This document shows positions 16,350 to 26,213 of a stretch of 64,000 nucleotides of DNA, piece after piece. The DNA lies in the NCBI GenBank assembly GCA_022827835.1, contig JAJEIO010000019.1:62001-126000 (forward strand), read 5' to 3'. The notes beneath the pieces are model-generated. The model ran no database searches. It saw only the letters and a program-made list of their open reading frames with translations, and was not told the origin of the DNA. The DNA comes from Candidatus Latescibacterota bacterium (GTDB lineage Bacteria > Latescibacterota > UBA2968 > UBA8231). Position numbers and translations under genes: made by a program. The first letter of the stretch is position 1. Every line of letters begins with the position of its first letter.

Positions 16350-17911
16350 TGAAGGTCGTATTCGTTCAGCTTGCGGTAGAGCGTGCGAGTGCTGATGCCG
16401 AGGATGTCGGCGGCCTTCCGACGATTGCCGCCGACGCGGTCGAGAGCCTGTTCGATGGCTTCCCGCTCGCGGTCTTTAAGCGAGGGCAAAGGCTCAATAG
16501 CTGCATTTTCGGGGATGCGTATTGCCGCAGGTTCCTGGGAGTCTGGGGGATGATAAGGGGTGTCCTCAACCGGATAGATCGGTTCCTCGGGCCCAACCGG
16601 TCGAACGGCCCTTGGTGCTACGGGGGGCGCAGAGGACGGCATCACGGAGGCATTGCGCTCGACCGCGGCTCTTAGCTCGGCGACCTCGCGCTTGAGATCT
16701 AAGAGCGCAAAGTAGATCAACTCGCGCTCGGATTGGTCTGGCGTCTTGTTGGTTGGCACGGGCAAATGGCGCGTGGGCTGGATCCCGAGATGGGGCACTA
16801 GGTCTTCGGGTTCGACGAGGGCACGCGGAGCGAGGAACACTAAGTGCTCAATTAGGTTGCGCAACTCGCGCACATTGCCAGGCCAGGCATAGTTTTGCAA
16901 AAGGTCCAGCGCCGCCGCTGAGAACCCTTCTAGACGGCTCTTGTTGTCTTGGGTCAACTCGCTGATGAAGTGTTCGATTAAGAGGGGAATGTCTTCGGCT
17001 CGACGGCGCAGCGGCGGAATGTCGAGCTCGACGACCTTGAGTCGGTGGTATAGGTCGAGGCGGAACTCGCGCTGGTCAACCGCCTTTTGTAGATCGCGGT
17101 TGGTCGCGGCGATGACGCGAAGGTCCACCGAGACTGGTGCGCTGCCGCCGATGCGGACTACCTCGCGCTGCTCGAGGACCCGCAAGAGGCGCACTTGCGC
17201 CGCCAGCGACATCTCGCCGATTTCGTCTAGAAAGACTGTTCCGCCGTCCGCTTGTTCAAAGATGCCTTGGTACTGGGCACGGGCGTCAGTGAAGGCTCCC
17301 TTCTCGTGACCGAAGAGTTCGTTTTCCAGCAGATTCTCCGGAATGGCACCGCAGTTGAGCGGACGAAAAGGACGTCCGCGGCGGCGGCTGTAGCGATGTA
17401 GAGCTTCGGCAACTAAGTCCTTGCCCGCGCCACTTTCGCCCGTTAGGAGGATAGAGGAAACAGGCGTCGGTGCCACGATTAAGATGCGTTCGCGCAGTTG
17501 GCGCATTAAGGGCGACTGACCTACCAGTTCGGCCCCGTGCAAAAAGTCCCTGCGCTCTAGTAGCTGGTCCAGATGTTGACGCAGGACTGCGGCCTCAAAG
17601 GGCACGGCAATTTGGTCTTTGAGAGGCGAACCCCACAAAAGTCGATCCCAATTTTCATCGGCATTGCCCAAGCCTAGCATGGGCACATCGCGGTACTGGT
17701 CGAGCGCGGCGACGCCCTCTGCGAGGATGGCGGGCGGAAGTTCCAGATCAAAGGCGACCAGATCCACTCCGCGCCGCAGTAGCCGCCCAAGCGCATCGCC
17801 GTTAGCCGCGCTGAGTACGCGCAGCCGCACGTCGTGGACTGCGGACTTGAACTCCGCTTCCAACTCTGCTCGCTGGGTTAGGAGCAGAATGTGACGTTGA
17901 GTCGGGGCCAT
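16346..17911 (-). CDS. Sigma-54-dependent transcriptional activator with degenerate receiver
   Basis: 521 residues. Residues ~1-120 look like a response-regulator receiver that keeps one Asp (VDLVAFDLELP) but lacks the N-terminal acidic pair and the conserved Lys (IAVPF), so phosphorylation is doubtful. AAA+ domain: Walker A LLTGESGAGKDLVAEA, ELFGHEKGAFTDA (the sigma-54 loop has Asp where GAFTGA has Gly), Walker B GGTVFLDEIGEM, and arginine finger regions. A Fis-type HTH closes the protein (ALDRVGGNRRKAADILGIST). It sits between the TPR giant and degP, suggesting an envelope-stress regulon. Confidence 0.92.
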   Translation of the reverse strand: MAPTQRHILLLTQRAELEAEFKSAVHDVRLRVLSAANGDALGRLLRRGVDLVAFDLELPPAILAEGVAALDQYRDVPMLGLGNADENWDRLLWGSPLKDQIAVPFEAAVLRQHLDQLLERRDFLHGAELVGQSPLMRQLRERILIVAPTPVSSILLTGESGAGKDLVAEALHRYSRRRGRPFRPLNCGAIPENLLENELFGHEKGAFTDARAQYQGIFEQADGGTVFLDEIGEMSLAAQVRLLRVLEQREVVRIGGSAPVSVDLRVIAATNRDLQKAVDQREFRLDLYHRLKVVELDIPPLRRRAEDIPLLIEHFISELTQDNKSRLEGFSAAALDLLQNYAWPGNVRELRNLIEHLVFLAPRALVEPEDLVPHLGIQPTRHLPVPTNKTPDQSERELIYFALLDLKREVAELRAAVERNASVMPSSAPPVAPRAVRPVGPEEPIYPVEDTPYHPPDSQEPAAIRIPENAAIEPLPSLKDREREAIEQALDRVGGNRRKAADILGISTRTLYRKLNEYDLQ

Positions 17912-17933
17912 GATATGCTCTGCTGGCGTCGCT

Positions 17934-20900
17934 TCAGTTGAGGGTTTCTAGCTGGCGGCGCAGGGCATTGATCCGCTCGCGGGCTATCTGTCCCTGCGGA
18001 CTCTGGCCCCCTTCGCGCCGTGTGATGCGCTCGTAGATGGTCATGGCTGTGGCGTGTTCGCCCAGCGATTCGTGGCAGCGGGCGCGCTGGAAATCCGCCG
18101 AGGTGATCCACATGCTGAGTCCTTGGCTACCGTGGTAACTGACTTTGTAATAGGCTTGGATCGCCTTGCGGTACTCGCCCATGTTCTGATAGGATTCGCC
18201 GATGTAAAACCGGGCTTCAGAAGCGCCGTTGCCATCGAGTAACTGTTGGGAGAGTAGTTCGTCTAGCTGTTCAATGGCTTGAGCGTATTGGCCCTTGTTT
18301 TTGAGGATGATACCCAGTTCGAGCTGGACCTCGATGGCTTTGGGGTGCTCGGGGTACTGGCTCAGTAGCTGATCGGCCACTTGGTGCGCGGCCTCGTACT
18401 CATGGGCACTCTGGTAGCTTTTGATCAGTTTCCACATTGCATCTTGGGCCTGATCACTACTGACTTCTGGCGCGTCCAAGGCGTGTTTGTAGGCTCCTGC
18501 CGCTTGCAGGAAGTTGCGCAGCGAAAAGTGGTAGTCCCCGAGGCGCAAGTAGGCATCGGCCACCTGAGGACTCGTCGGATATTCCCGGACAAAGCGCGAT
18601 ATGGCTTCCAACGCGAACGCCGCCCCCTCCTCGCTGGGCGTCGCCTTGTTTCGCCTCCACAGCGTTATGGCCATCCAATAGGCCCCGTCGTCGGCCCACA
18701 TGCCTCCTTGCTTTTCCACCTCTTGAAACAGCTCGTAAGCCTTTTTGTAGTTGCCAGCCTGCAAATAGTAATTCCCTTCTTCAACCCGGAAGTGTTGACG
18801 CCACTCCGTCTCCTCCTTGAACTGCTTGGCAAACTGCTTGGCTGCCTTGCGTCCCTCCTCTAGGCGCTTGAGTCGGAACAAGGCGAGAACGGCTTGCCCG
18901 TGGATCAGGGAGTCTTCGCTTTGCTTCAGCAAGGGCTGATAGAGTTGGTAGGCCTGTTTGTATTGCTGGCGGGCAAAGGCGATGTGGCCGGCCCGCGTCG
19001 AGGCTTCGGTTGCCAATCCACTGGAGGCAAATTCTTGGCTGACCTTGCGGAAGAGCCGAAAGGCGTCGTCTTCCTGACCTAGCCTCAGTTGCAGTACCGC
19101 TTGGGCGAAGTAAATGCTATCTAATCCCGCCGGATTTGGCTCTTCGGCGAGTATTTGCCGATAGGTCTCCATGGCCTCGCCATAGCGGTTGAGATGGTGG
19201 TAAGCCCGGCCAATTCGTCGAAGAATCGGCCCCCTGTCGGCGGAAATGGTCGAGTTGGAAACCAACGGTAGATACAGCTCGATGGCGGCGGCGTATTGGC
19301 CGAGCTGAAAATAGGTGTCGCCCAACAGTTTCTGGGCGGCGCGGCGCTGGGGAAAGGCCGGGTAGCCCCAGCGCAACTCTTGCAGTCGGGCAATGGCTTC
19401 TTGGGTCCGCTCCTGCGCTAAGCGGATATGGCCTAGTTCAAAGAGCACCGGTGCCGTCAGTGGACTATTGGGATAATCTCGCAGAACGCGCTCGAGCAAA
19501 TCGGCCGCTGCTTTGTGTTGGCCCTTTTGCACTAGGCAAAGACTCTTGCCGTATAGAGCGTGGGGGACGAGTGGACTGTCAGAAGAGAGTCGGCGGAGTT
19601 GGTCGTAGGCCGCAATGGCCCCGTCGAACCAAGTGGTATCGGTCGCTCCGAGTTGGCGGCGGGCATCGCCTAGCTGCAAAAGGGCTTGGTCTAGATGGTC
19701 CCCTTGCCCCTCGGAAAACTCGGCGACGAAAGAGGCAAACCCCTCTTCAAGCGTTAGTAACCGCAGTGAGTCGGGGCGGTCCTCGGCTTCGAGTTTAATG
19801 AGGCTAAGTCGTGCGCGCCGGGTCCATGTGTTGTCGGTGGGGGTTTGTTCGACGAAAGTAGTACTGTCGGTAAGGGCTTGCTCGGTGAGAATGCTGTCGG
19901 TGGGGACTTGCTCGACGAGAACGCGGTATTCCCGTAGGGCTAGATCTCGTAGCGAGTCTGCGCTGGCAGGCTGCGCCTCTAGCTGGCGTTGACGGGCGAG
20001 TCGAAGCAGACTTTCGGCCAGAAAGTACTGCGCCTCGTCGTTGTAGGGGTCGTCTGGATAGGCCGTGGCATAGTGTTTGAAAAATTGGGCAGCAGTTACA
20101 AAATCGCGATGCGAGAACAGCACTCGGGCGACCGCTAGTTGCACTAGCTGACGCGACTTGCCGCTCAACTCATCGAGCCCAGCTTTTTGCAAGGCCCGGT
20201 TGAGGCCGGCCGGATCCAAGACGGTAAATTCGCGCAGATATTCGATTCGCTGGCGAACCTCCTCGCTCTGGCGGTCAGCGGGGAAGAGTTCGAGGAAGGC
20301 CACGTACTCGCGCAGCGCCGCACGCGGTTGTCCGCTTTGCTCAAAGGTTCGGGCGAGGGCAAATTGCGCTTTGGTTGCTACCTCGTCCTGGCCCGCAGCT
20401 AGCTGGCGATAGAGAGAAATGGCTTCTTGGTAGTAGCCGATTGAGGCATAGAGTGCGGCGAGTTCAAAGCGCACGGCGTTGGCATCGGCGGCCCCGTCGG
20501 CTTCCTGTAGATACCGGTGGTACCAAGTTATCGCGCGGCTGTGGAAAGCGGCGGTTCCTTCTCCGAAAGTCAATAACCGCAGCGAATCGGGGCGGTCCTC
20601 CGCTTCGCTGTCGCCGCGCCGCTTGTAGAGGGTGCCTAGTTCCCTCAGCGCACTAATGGCTTCGGGGCTGTCGCCGGTCTGGATCAATCCTTGAAGCAGG
20701 CCTACTGCGCGGGCGAATTGTCCAGCTTGGCCTAGGACGATGGCTCGGCCTAGCTGCGCCTTGAGGTAAGCGGGGTGGTCGGGCTGGAGCATGGTGCTCA
20801 GCTTGTCGTAATGGGCGATGGCTTCGCGCGTCTGATGACTTTGGCGGCGAGCGTCGGCTAGCCCGAGGAGTGCGCTTTCTTTGAGAGCGCGGTCGCCGAT

Positions 20901-21728
20901 TTTGTTAAAGGCCCGCTGATAGGCGTCCCCAGCTTGGCTAAAAAGGCGCGAGTTATAGAGATAGTCTGCGCGATCTAGATAGGCGCTGTCGGTCTGCGCC
21001 GCCTTGGGAAAGCGCCGCTCCAGCGACTTGAACTGCTTCTCCGCAGTTTCCCTGTTGCCCATAAAGAGAGCGATGCGCCCTCCGAGGAGCAGGGCGCTAG
21101 GAGCGAGGGAAGGCGGTGGTTTAGTGGCGGCGATTTGCCCGAGGAGCTGTTGGGCTTCTGCGGCCCGACCAGTGGCAAAGCACAACTGGGCCAGCCGATA
21201 GCGCGCCAAATGCGCTTGGTCAGACCTCGCGTAATCGGCCAGCAGACGTCCATAAACAGCTTCGGCTTGCCGCAAATTTTCGGCGCGGGTATAATTAGCC
21301 GCTGCCTCAATCAAGGCACTGGCGGCGAATTCGCTGGCGCTGAAACGACGCTGCAACTCTTCGTATGATCGGGCCGCCAGCAGGAATTGACCTTGCTCGG
21401 CCAAACAAGCCGCTCGCTCGCGCCGTGCGTTGGCGGCGTTCAACAAGTGATCGGGATGTTCGAGATAAAACGTCTCGTAGGCCGGCACCGCTAGGTCGCA
21501 ACGGCCGCTTTGGCGGTACGCACGCGCCAGCATCAGTCGGGCCTCGGCTAGCTGTGGACTATCGGGATAATTGCGAACAAACTCGGCGAATAGCCCGGCG
21601 GCCGTGGCATAGTCGCCGGCATCCCGGAAGAGATTGCGGGCCAGTTTAAAATCGTCCTCTGCGCTCGTTTGCGCCCAGCTCTGGGTGCTTAAGCAGAAGA
21701 GAAGCACTAATATCAATTTTGGAAACAT
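17934..21728 (-). CDS. Very large secreted TPR protein
   Basis: 1264 residues from ATG 21728 (MFPKLILVLLFCLSTQSWAQ is a clean signal peptide; an upstream in-frame extension is excluded). The rest is nearly all tetratricopeptide repeats, with helical pairs such as EFVRNYPDSPQLAEARLMLA and YPDDPYNDEAQYFLAESLLR, like YbgF/BamD-type and gliding-motility scaffolds. It should act in the periplasm as a scaffold. Two near-identical copies of EAEDRPDSLRLLT occur near residues ~380 and ~650, and a run of VEQ-x-PTDS-like decapeptides near 620. It heads the cluster with the sigma-54 activator 22 bp downstream. Confidence 0.8.
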   Translation of the reverse strand: MFPKLILVLLFCLSTQSWAQTSAEDDFKLARNLFRDAGDYATAAGLFAEFVRNYPDSPQLAEARLMLARAYRQSGRCDLAVPAYETFYLEHPDHLLNAANARRERAACLAEQGQFLLAARSYEELQRRFSASEFAASALIEAAANYTRAENLRQAEAVYGRLLADYARSDQAHLARYRLAQLCFATGRAAEAQQLLGQIAATKPPPSLAPSALLLGGRIALFMGNRETAEKQFKSLERRFPKAAQTDSAYLDRADYLYNSRLFSQAGDAYQRAFNKIGDRALKESALLGLADARRQSHQTREAIAHYDKLSTMLQPDHPAYLKAQLGRAIVLGQAGQFARAVGLLQGLIQTGDSPEAISALRELGTLYKRRGDSEAEDRPDSLRLLTFGEGTAAFHSRAITWYHRYLQEADGAADANAVRFELAALYASIGYYQEAISLYRQLAAGQDEVATKAQFALARTFEQSGQPRAALREYVAFLELFPADRQSEEVRQRIEYLREFTVLDPAGLNRALQKAGLDELSGKSRQLVQLAVARVLFSHRDFVTAAQFFKHYATAYPDDPYNDEAQYFLAESLLRLARQRQLEAQPASADSLRDLALREYRVLVEQVPTDSILTEQALTDSTTFVEQTPTDNTWTRRARLSLIKLEAEDRPDSLRLLTLEEGFASFVAEFSEGQGDHLDQALLQLGDARRQLGATDTTWFDGAIAAYDQLRRLSSDSPLVPHALYGKSLCLVQKGQHKAAADLLERVLRDYPNSPLTAPVLFELGHIRLAQERTQEAIARLQELRWGYPAFPQRRAAQKLLGDTYFQLGQYAAAIELYLPLVSNSTISADRGPILRRIGRAYHHLNRYGEAMETYRQILAEEPNPAGLDSIYFAQAVLQLRLGQEDDAFRLFRKVSQEFASSGLATEASTRAGHIAFARQQYKQAYQLYQPLLKQSEDSLIHGQAVLALFRLKRLEEGRKAAKQFAKQFKEETEWRQHFRVEEGNYYLQAGNYKKAYELFQEVEKQGGMWADDGAYWMAITLWRRNKATPSEEGAAFALEAISRFVREYPTSPQVADAYLRLGDYHFSLRNFLQAAGAYKHALDAPEVSSDQAQDAMWKLIKSYQSAHEYEAAHQVADQLLSQYPEHPKAIEVQLELGIILKNKGQYAQAIEQLDELLSQQLLDGNGASEARFYIGESYQNMGEYRKAIQAYYKVSYHGSQGLSMWITSADFQRARCHESLGEHATAMTIYERITRREGGQSPQGQIARERINALRRQLETLN
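19741..19790 (-). repeat. Intragenic repeat, copy 2 (EAEDRPDSLRLLT)
   Basis: About 50 bp encoding LEAEDRPDSLRLLTLEEG inside the TPR gene, near-identical in DNA to the stretch at 20561-20607. Differences are mostly third-base. Directly to its right (19840-19925) lie three imperfect ~30-bp units coding EQ-x-PTDS/EQALTDS. Confidence 0.7.
20561..20607 (-). repeat. Intragenic repeat, copy 1 (EAEDRPDSLRLLT)
   Basis: Encodes SEAEDRPDSLRLLTFGEG within the TPR gene, partner of 19741-19790. The central block around TCGGGGCGGTCCTC is identical in both. The peptide is unlike the surrounding TPR helices, so it may have been inserted. Confidence 0.7.
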
Positions 21729-21814
21729 ATCAACTCTCAAGAGTATGCCAATCTGACACGTAAGTAACAGGCTAGAGTGTAGAATATAGTAAAATGCGGT
21801 CAAGGTGTGCAGCG

Positions 21815-22672
21815 ATGGAGAGTCTGCTAGTCGAAAAAGCATACGCAAAAATAAACTTGGGGATTAAAATTGTCGGTCGCCGTCCCGATGGCTACCACGA
21901 TATCCTCAGTGTGGCTCAATGCGTGGACTTAGCGGACGTCTTGTACTTTGAATTAGCTTCCTCCGATCAATTGACCTGTAGCCTCGATAGCCTATCGACG
22001 GGGCCAGACAACTTGGTGTGCCGCGCAGTTGATGCCTTTCATGCTCAGCTCGACCGCCCGGCCCAGTCGTTCCGCATCCACCTAAAAAAGAACATACCCA
22101 TAGGAGCGGGCCTAGGCGGGGGCAGCGCCGACGCGGCCGCAGCCCTGAGAGCACTCAATCGCTTCTATGACCAGCCATTCTCGAACGCAGACCTCCGCCG
22201 GATCGCCGCCACCCTTGGTTCGGACATTCCCTTTCTAGTGGAAGGCGGCACCGCTCTAATGAGGGGCCGGGGCGAGATCCTCAACAAGCTGAGCTGGGCA
22301 GGCGCAGTCTTTTACGTGTTGGCGTACCCCGAGGTCGAGATCAGCACGGCGTGGGCTTATGGCCAACTCGGCTCCATCTTGACAGAAAATTCTCCCTATT
22401 TTAACTTTGTTGTTTCCCTGAGCGGCGGGTGCGTTGACCACGACAGGTTATTTGAAGTGCTGGAGAACGACTTCACGCCCGCGGTAGAACGCACCTATCC
22501 CATCGTCGCAGAACTTCGTTCTCAACTGGACCGAGTTGGCGCCCGCGCCACGTTGATGTCGGGCAGCGGCTCCACTGTTTACGGTATCTTCGACGACCGG
22601 AAGACCGCCTCTCAGGCGCAGAGCGCACTGCAAAGGCAAGGTTGCCGGTCTTTTTTATGTCAGCCGGTCTAG
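21815..22672 (+). CDS. ispE: 4-diphosphocytidyl-2-C-methyl-D-erythritol kinase
   Basis: 285 residues from ATG 21815 (MESLLVEKAYAKINLGIKIV). GHMP-kinase with the ATP loop IPIGAGLGGGSADAAAALRAL, the substrate segment GSDIPFLVEGG, and motif 3 LMSGSGSTVYGIF. It phosphorylates CDP-ME in the MEP isoprenoid pathway. It is divergent from the TPR giant with 86 bp between start codons, and is followed by tRNA-Gln 30 bp on, likely on the same transcript. Confidence 0.95.
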   Translation: MESLLVEKAYAKINLGIKIVGRRPDGYHDILSVAQCVDLADVLYFELASSDQLTCSLDSLSTGPDNLVCRAVDAFHAQLDRPAQSFRIHLKKNIPIGAGLGGGSADAAAALRALNRFYDQPFSNADLRRIAATLGSDIPFLVEGGTALMRGRGEILNKLSWAGAVFYVLAYPEVEISTAWAYGQLGSILTENSPYFNFVVSLSGGCVDHDRLFEVLENDFTPAVERTYPIVAELRSQLDRVGARATLMSGSGSTVYGIFDDRKTASQAQSALQRQGCRSFLCQPV

Positions 22673-22702
22673 CTCGGGGAAGTGCGAGGCATAGAAATAG
22701 GT

Positions 22703-22777
22703 AGCCCGGTCGTTCAATTGGTAGGACAACGGATTTTGGTTCCGTTTATCGAGGTTCGAGTCCTCGCCGGGCTGCCA
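22703..22777 (+). tRNA. tRNA-Gln (TTG)
   Basis: 75 nt with encoded CCA. Acceptor AGCCCGG pairs with CCGGGCT, discriminator G. Anticodon stem ACGGA/TCCGT encloses loop TTTTGGT with anticodon TTG. T-arm GAGG-TTCGAGT-CCTC is regular. It reads CAA/CAG. Flanked by ispE and rplY. Confidence 0.95.
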
Positions 22778-22822
22778 TTATGCCATTGATATTTTGATCA
22801 AGTCTTTTGAGGAGATGTTTCG

Positions 22823-23539
22823 ATGCCGCAAGTTCCACTACAGATCCAAGCGCGCGAGCAGGTCGCGCTCAAAGTCCAGGCCCGCCAAGAGCAGGGCAAG
22901 GGCCCCGTGGGCCAAATGCGCCGCCTGCAGGGCCAGTTGCCCGGGGTGATCTACGGTCACAATCAGCCCGCTGAATCTTTCAAGACAGATGCCCACAGTT
23001 TGGAGCTCATCCTGAGCAAAGGCGGGCAAAACGCCATCATCTTGATTGAGCACGAAGAGCCTGATAGAGCTCCTGAGCAGGCCCTGATTCGCGACGTCCA
23101 ATACCACAAGGTCCGCGGCCATGTGCTGCACTTAGACCTTTTGCGCATCGATCCGAGCGAGACGCTGCGCGCCAATGTTCCGATCCTGACTGAGGGGGAG
23201 CCCGAAGGGGTCCGCAACGAGGGCGGGGCTTTGCAGCAGGCGCTGACTGCAATCGAAATGGAATGCGTCGTCTCGGAAATGCCCTCCGCGATGGTGATTG
23301 ACATCTCTTCGCTGGTCATCGGCGATAGCCTGCACGTGAGCGATCTCATCGACCAAGAGCCGCGCATTACTACCGACCCGGATCGCACGATTGTCAATAT
23401 CTTGGCTCCGCGCTTGATCACTGAGGAGGAAGAAGCCGAGGAGGTCGAAGGAGAAGAGGTCGAAGGAGAGGAAGGCGAAGGAGAGGAAGGTGGCGAAGGT
23501 GGCGAGGGCGGCGAAGGCGACGGGGGTGGCGAAGAGTAG
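22823..23539 (+). CDS. rplY: 50S ribosomal protein L25/general stress protein Ctc
   Basis: 238 residues. L25 N-domain binds 5S rRNA (AREQ...GKGPVGQMRRLQGQLPGVIYG), and the TL5/CTC C-domain follows (VPILTEGEPEGVRNEGGALQ...IDISSLVIGDSLHVSDL). The last ~45 residues are an acidic Glu/Gly tail built from short repeats (GEEGEGEEGGEGGEG). Such tails occur in CTC proteins but this one is long and low-complexity. It starts after AGGAGA. pth follows 2 bp later, the common rplY-pth pair. Confidence 0.95.
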   Translation: MPQVPLQIQAREQVALKVQARQEQGKGPVGQMRRLQGQLPGVIYGHNQPAESFKTDAHSLELILSKGGQNAIILIEHEEPDRAPEQALIRDVQYHKVRGHVLHLDLLRIDPSETLRANVPILTEGEPEGVRNEGGALQQALTAIEMECVVSEMPSAMVIDISSLVIGDSLHVSDLIDQEPRITTDPDRTIVNILAPRLITEEEEAEEVEGEEVEGEEGEGEEGGEGGEGGEGDGGGEE

Positions 23540-23541
23540 GT

Positions 23542-24099
23542 TTGCAAGTAGCCTTGGGTTTGGGAAATCCCGGTGCGCGCTACGCGTCAACGCGACACAA
23601 CATAGGCTTTATGGTGGTAGATCACTTAGCGGCCCGCTGTGGTGTTGACTGGCAGCATCAAGCAGACATACAGGGCCAAGTCGTCCGAGTCGTGCTAGGC
23701 GGTCGGGAAGTGCTCTTGGCCAAGCCCCAAGCCTATATGAACCGCAGCGGTTCGACCGCGGCGGCCCTTTGCGCCCAATGGGAGGTACCTCCCGAAGACG
23801 TATTGGTCATCTTCGACGACTTCCTGCTCGACTTCGGGCGCCTGCGCTTTCGCCGTGGCGGCAGTGATGGTGGGCACAACGGTTTGGCTTCGGTTCTCGA
23901 AGCGCTCAACACGGAGTCCGTACCGCGCCTGCGCCTAGGGATCGGCATCCCACCCGCAGACGCGGACATCGTCGACTACGTACTGGATCCGTTTTCCCCA
24001 GAAGACGAGGTAGAAGACTTGATTGAGCGCGGAAATGCGGCGCTCGAAGTGTACTACGCCGAAGGCATTGAGGCGGCCATGAACAAGTTCAACGGTTAA
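23542..24099 (+). CDS. pth: Peptidyl-tRNA hydrolase
   Basis: 185 residues starting at TTG, 2 bp after rplY. It cleaves peptidyl-tRNA. Signatures: [20 protein letters not shown] with catalytic His19, [35 protein letters not shown] (Asp and His). The TTG start is the only initiator that gives the conserved [10 protein letters not shown] beginning. Translation is likely coupled to rplY. Confidence 0.95.
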   Translation: MQVALGLGNPGARYASTRHNIGFMVVDHLAARCGVDWQHQADIQGQVVRVVLGGREVLLAKPQAYMNRSGSTAAALCAQWEVPPEDVLVIFDDFLLDFGRLRFRRGGSDGGHNGLASVLEALNTESVPRLRLGIGIPPADADIVDYVLDPFSPEDEVEDLIERGNAALEVYYAEGIEAAMNKFNG

Positions 24100-24134
24100 A
24101 AAGCAACGTAGCCGAGGGAGGGTTACAAACGCAT

Positions 24135-26174
24135 ATGGAAATTTGGACAAGCGCAGCGCCATTCATTGGTCTGGGCGGTTTGCTTTGCTCGCTCCTGCTG
24201 TACTTTTACATCAAAAAGTCTCCGGCGGGCACTCCAGAGATGGTGGAAATCTCAGAGGCTATCCACGAGGGCGCTATGACCTTTCTCAAGCGCGAGTACA
24301 CCATCCTCGCCGGATTTATCGTCATCGTTTTCGCCCTCCTTTTTGCCTTCGTCGGAGCCCATACCGCGTACGCTTTCTTGGCGGGAGCCGTTTGCTCCAT
24401 TTTGGCCGGTTATACTGGCATGAAGGCGGCCTGTCACGCCAATGTGCGCACCGCCCAAGCGGCCAACCAACACGGCCAAGGACCGGCGCTGAACATCGCT
24501 TTTTCAGGGGGTGCCGTGATGGGACTTGCCGTGGCTGGCTTGGGACTCTTCGGTGTTGGAGCACTGGCCAGCGCTATTGGTATCTGGGACGATATAAGCC
24601 AAGCATCTACGATCAACGGCTTCGCTATGGGGGCCTCTTCAATTGCTCTTTTCGCGCGCGTTGGCGGTGGCATCTTCACCAAGACCGCGGATGTGGGTGC
24701 CGACTTGGTGGGTAAAGTAGAGGCGGGGATTCCCGAGGACGATCCCCGCAATCCGGCCGTTATCGCCGACAACGTCGGCGACAATGTCGGCGATGTCGCT
24801 GGCATGGGTGCCGACATCTTTGAATCGTACGTCGGATCGGTCATTGCTACCATTGCCATCGCCGCCACCGCGTCCGCGTCACTGCTGGCCACGCTCGCTC
24901 CAAGTATTTCCGATCCGACCGAGGCGAAACTTGTGGCAATGAGCTTCCCGCTGATCGTCATCACGATCGGTATAGTCGCGTCGCTTTTAGGCGTGTTGAT
25001 GGTGCGGATACTGCAGAATTTCGACCCCGGTGCCGCATTGCGCTACTCGACTTGGGTTGCAGCCGCACTAATGATTTTGGGTGCTTGGTGGGTCGCCGGG
25101 ACAATCGGCCTATCCAATCAGCCGGTGTGGGCACTGTGCGCGGGCTGTTTGGCCGGGATCGCGATTGGCCTTTTTACCGAGTACTACACTGGCGGCAAAC
25201 CCATCCGCACCATCGCTGAAACCTCTAAGACTGGCGTGGCGACCAATATTATTTCCGGTCTGGCCATAGGCATGGAAAGCGTCGTCTTGCCGACCTTGGG
25301 GATCGTCGTCGCCATTGGCTTGGCCTTCCACTTTGCCGGGCTTTTTGGGATTGGCATCGCCGCCGTGGGCATGCTGGCCACAGTGGGTATCACCATGTCG
25401 GTTGACGCCTATGGTCCCATCGCCGACAACGCCGGCGGGATTACCGAAATGGCGGGCTTGGGCGAAGACACGCGCAAGATCACCGATGGCCTCGACTCTC
25501 TCGGCAACACGACCGCAGCCATGGGCAAAGGATTTGCCATTGGTTCGGCAGCGTTGACGGCCTTGGCGCTTTTTTCGGCCTATTCCTCCGCTATTGAGAA
25601 CGCAACCGGTAAGCCGATCGTCATTGACGTGACTACGCCGATTGTCGTCGGCGGGCTTTTTATCGGCGCGATGATTCCCTACCTAGCGGCCTCCATTACC
25701 ATGACCTCGGTCGGCAAGGCCGCCTTCAAGATGGTCGAGGAAGTCCGGCGTCAGTTCCGCGAGATCGAGGGCCTGATGGAAGGCAAAGCCAAGCCCGATA
25801 CCCGGCGCTGCGTGGAGATCAGCACGACCGCGGCCCTGCGCGAGATGATTCTACCGGGCCTGTTGGCGGTGTTGGCTCCGGTCGCGGTTGGTTTCGGCCT
25901 CGGCCCCATCGCCTTGGGCGGCATGCTCGCTGGGGCGACTGTCAGCGGTGTCTTGTTGGCGCTGATGATGGCCAACAGCGGGGGGGCTTGGGACAACGCC
26001 AAAAAGTGGATCGAAGAGGGCCACTTGGGGGGCAAAGGATCTGATCCCCACAAAGCCGCCGTCGTCGGCGATACGGTCGGCGACCCGTTCAAGGACACTT
26101 CGGGGCCGTCGCTAAACATACTCATCAAGCTGATGTCGGTGATATCTCTCGTCCTGGCACCGCTTTTCGTCTGA
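24135..26174 (+). CDS. hppA: Membrane-bound ion-pumping pyrophosphatase
   Basis: 679 residues, about 16 transmembrane helices. It couples PPi hydrolysis to H+ or Na+ export. The PPi site is clear: [20 protein letters not shown], then [22 protein letters not shown], and the C-terminal [24 protein letters not shown]. At the K+ determinant the sequence reads [15 protein letters not shown] with Ala rather than Lys, so it should be of the K+-dependent type. H+ or Na+ cannot be decided here. It sits between pth and rpsF on the same strand. Confidence 0.95.
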   Translation: MEIWTSAAPFIGLGGLLCSLLLYFYIKKSPAGTPEMVEISEAIHEGAMTFLKREYTILAGFIVIVFALLFAFVGAHTAYAFLAGAVCSILAGYTGMKAACHANVRTAQAANQHGQGPALNIAFSGGAVMGLAVAGLGLFGVGALASAIGIWDDISQASTINGFAMGASSIALFARVGGGIFTKTADVGADLVGKVEAGIPEDDPRNPAVIADNVGDNVGDVAGMGADIFESYVGSVIATIAIAATASASLLATLAPSISDPTEAKLVAMSFPLIVITIGIVASLLGVLMVRILQNFDPGAALRYSTWVAAALMILGAWWVAGTIGLSNQPVWALCAGCLAGIAIGLFTEYYTGGKPIRTIAETSKTGVATNIISGLAIGMESVVLPTLGIVVAIGLAFHFAGLFGIGIAAVGMLATVGITMSVDAYGPIADNAGGITEMAGLGEDTRKITDGLDSLGNTTAAMGKGFAIGSAALTALALFSAYSSAIENATGKPIVIDVTTPIVVGGLFIGAMIPYLAASITMTSVGKAAFKMVEEVRRQFREIEGLMEGKAKPDTRRCVEISTTAALREMILPGLLAVLAPVAVGFGLGPIALGGMLAGATVSGVLLALMMANSGGAWDNAKKWIEEGHLGGKGSDPHKAAVVGDTVGDPFKDTSGPSLNILIKLMSVISLVLAPLFV

Positions 26175-26213
26175 GGGATGTGCCCCAGACCAGAACCAAG
26201 AAAGCGCAATACA

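Noticed and set aside
1178..22672. CRISPR array
   Set aside because: No evenly spaced direct repeats found here or elsewhere in the window; the TPR and L25 repeats are coding.
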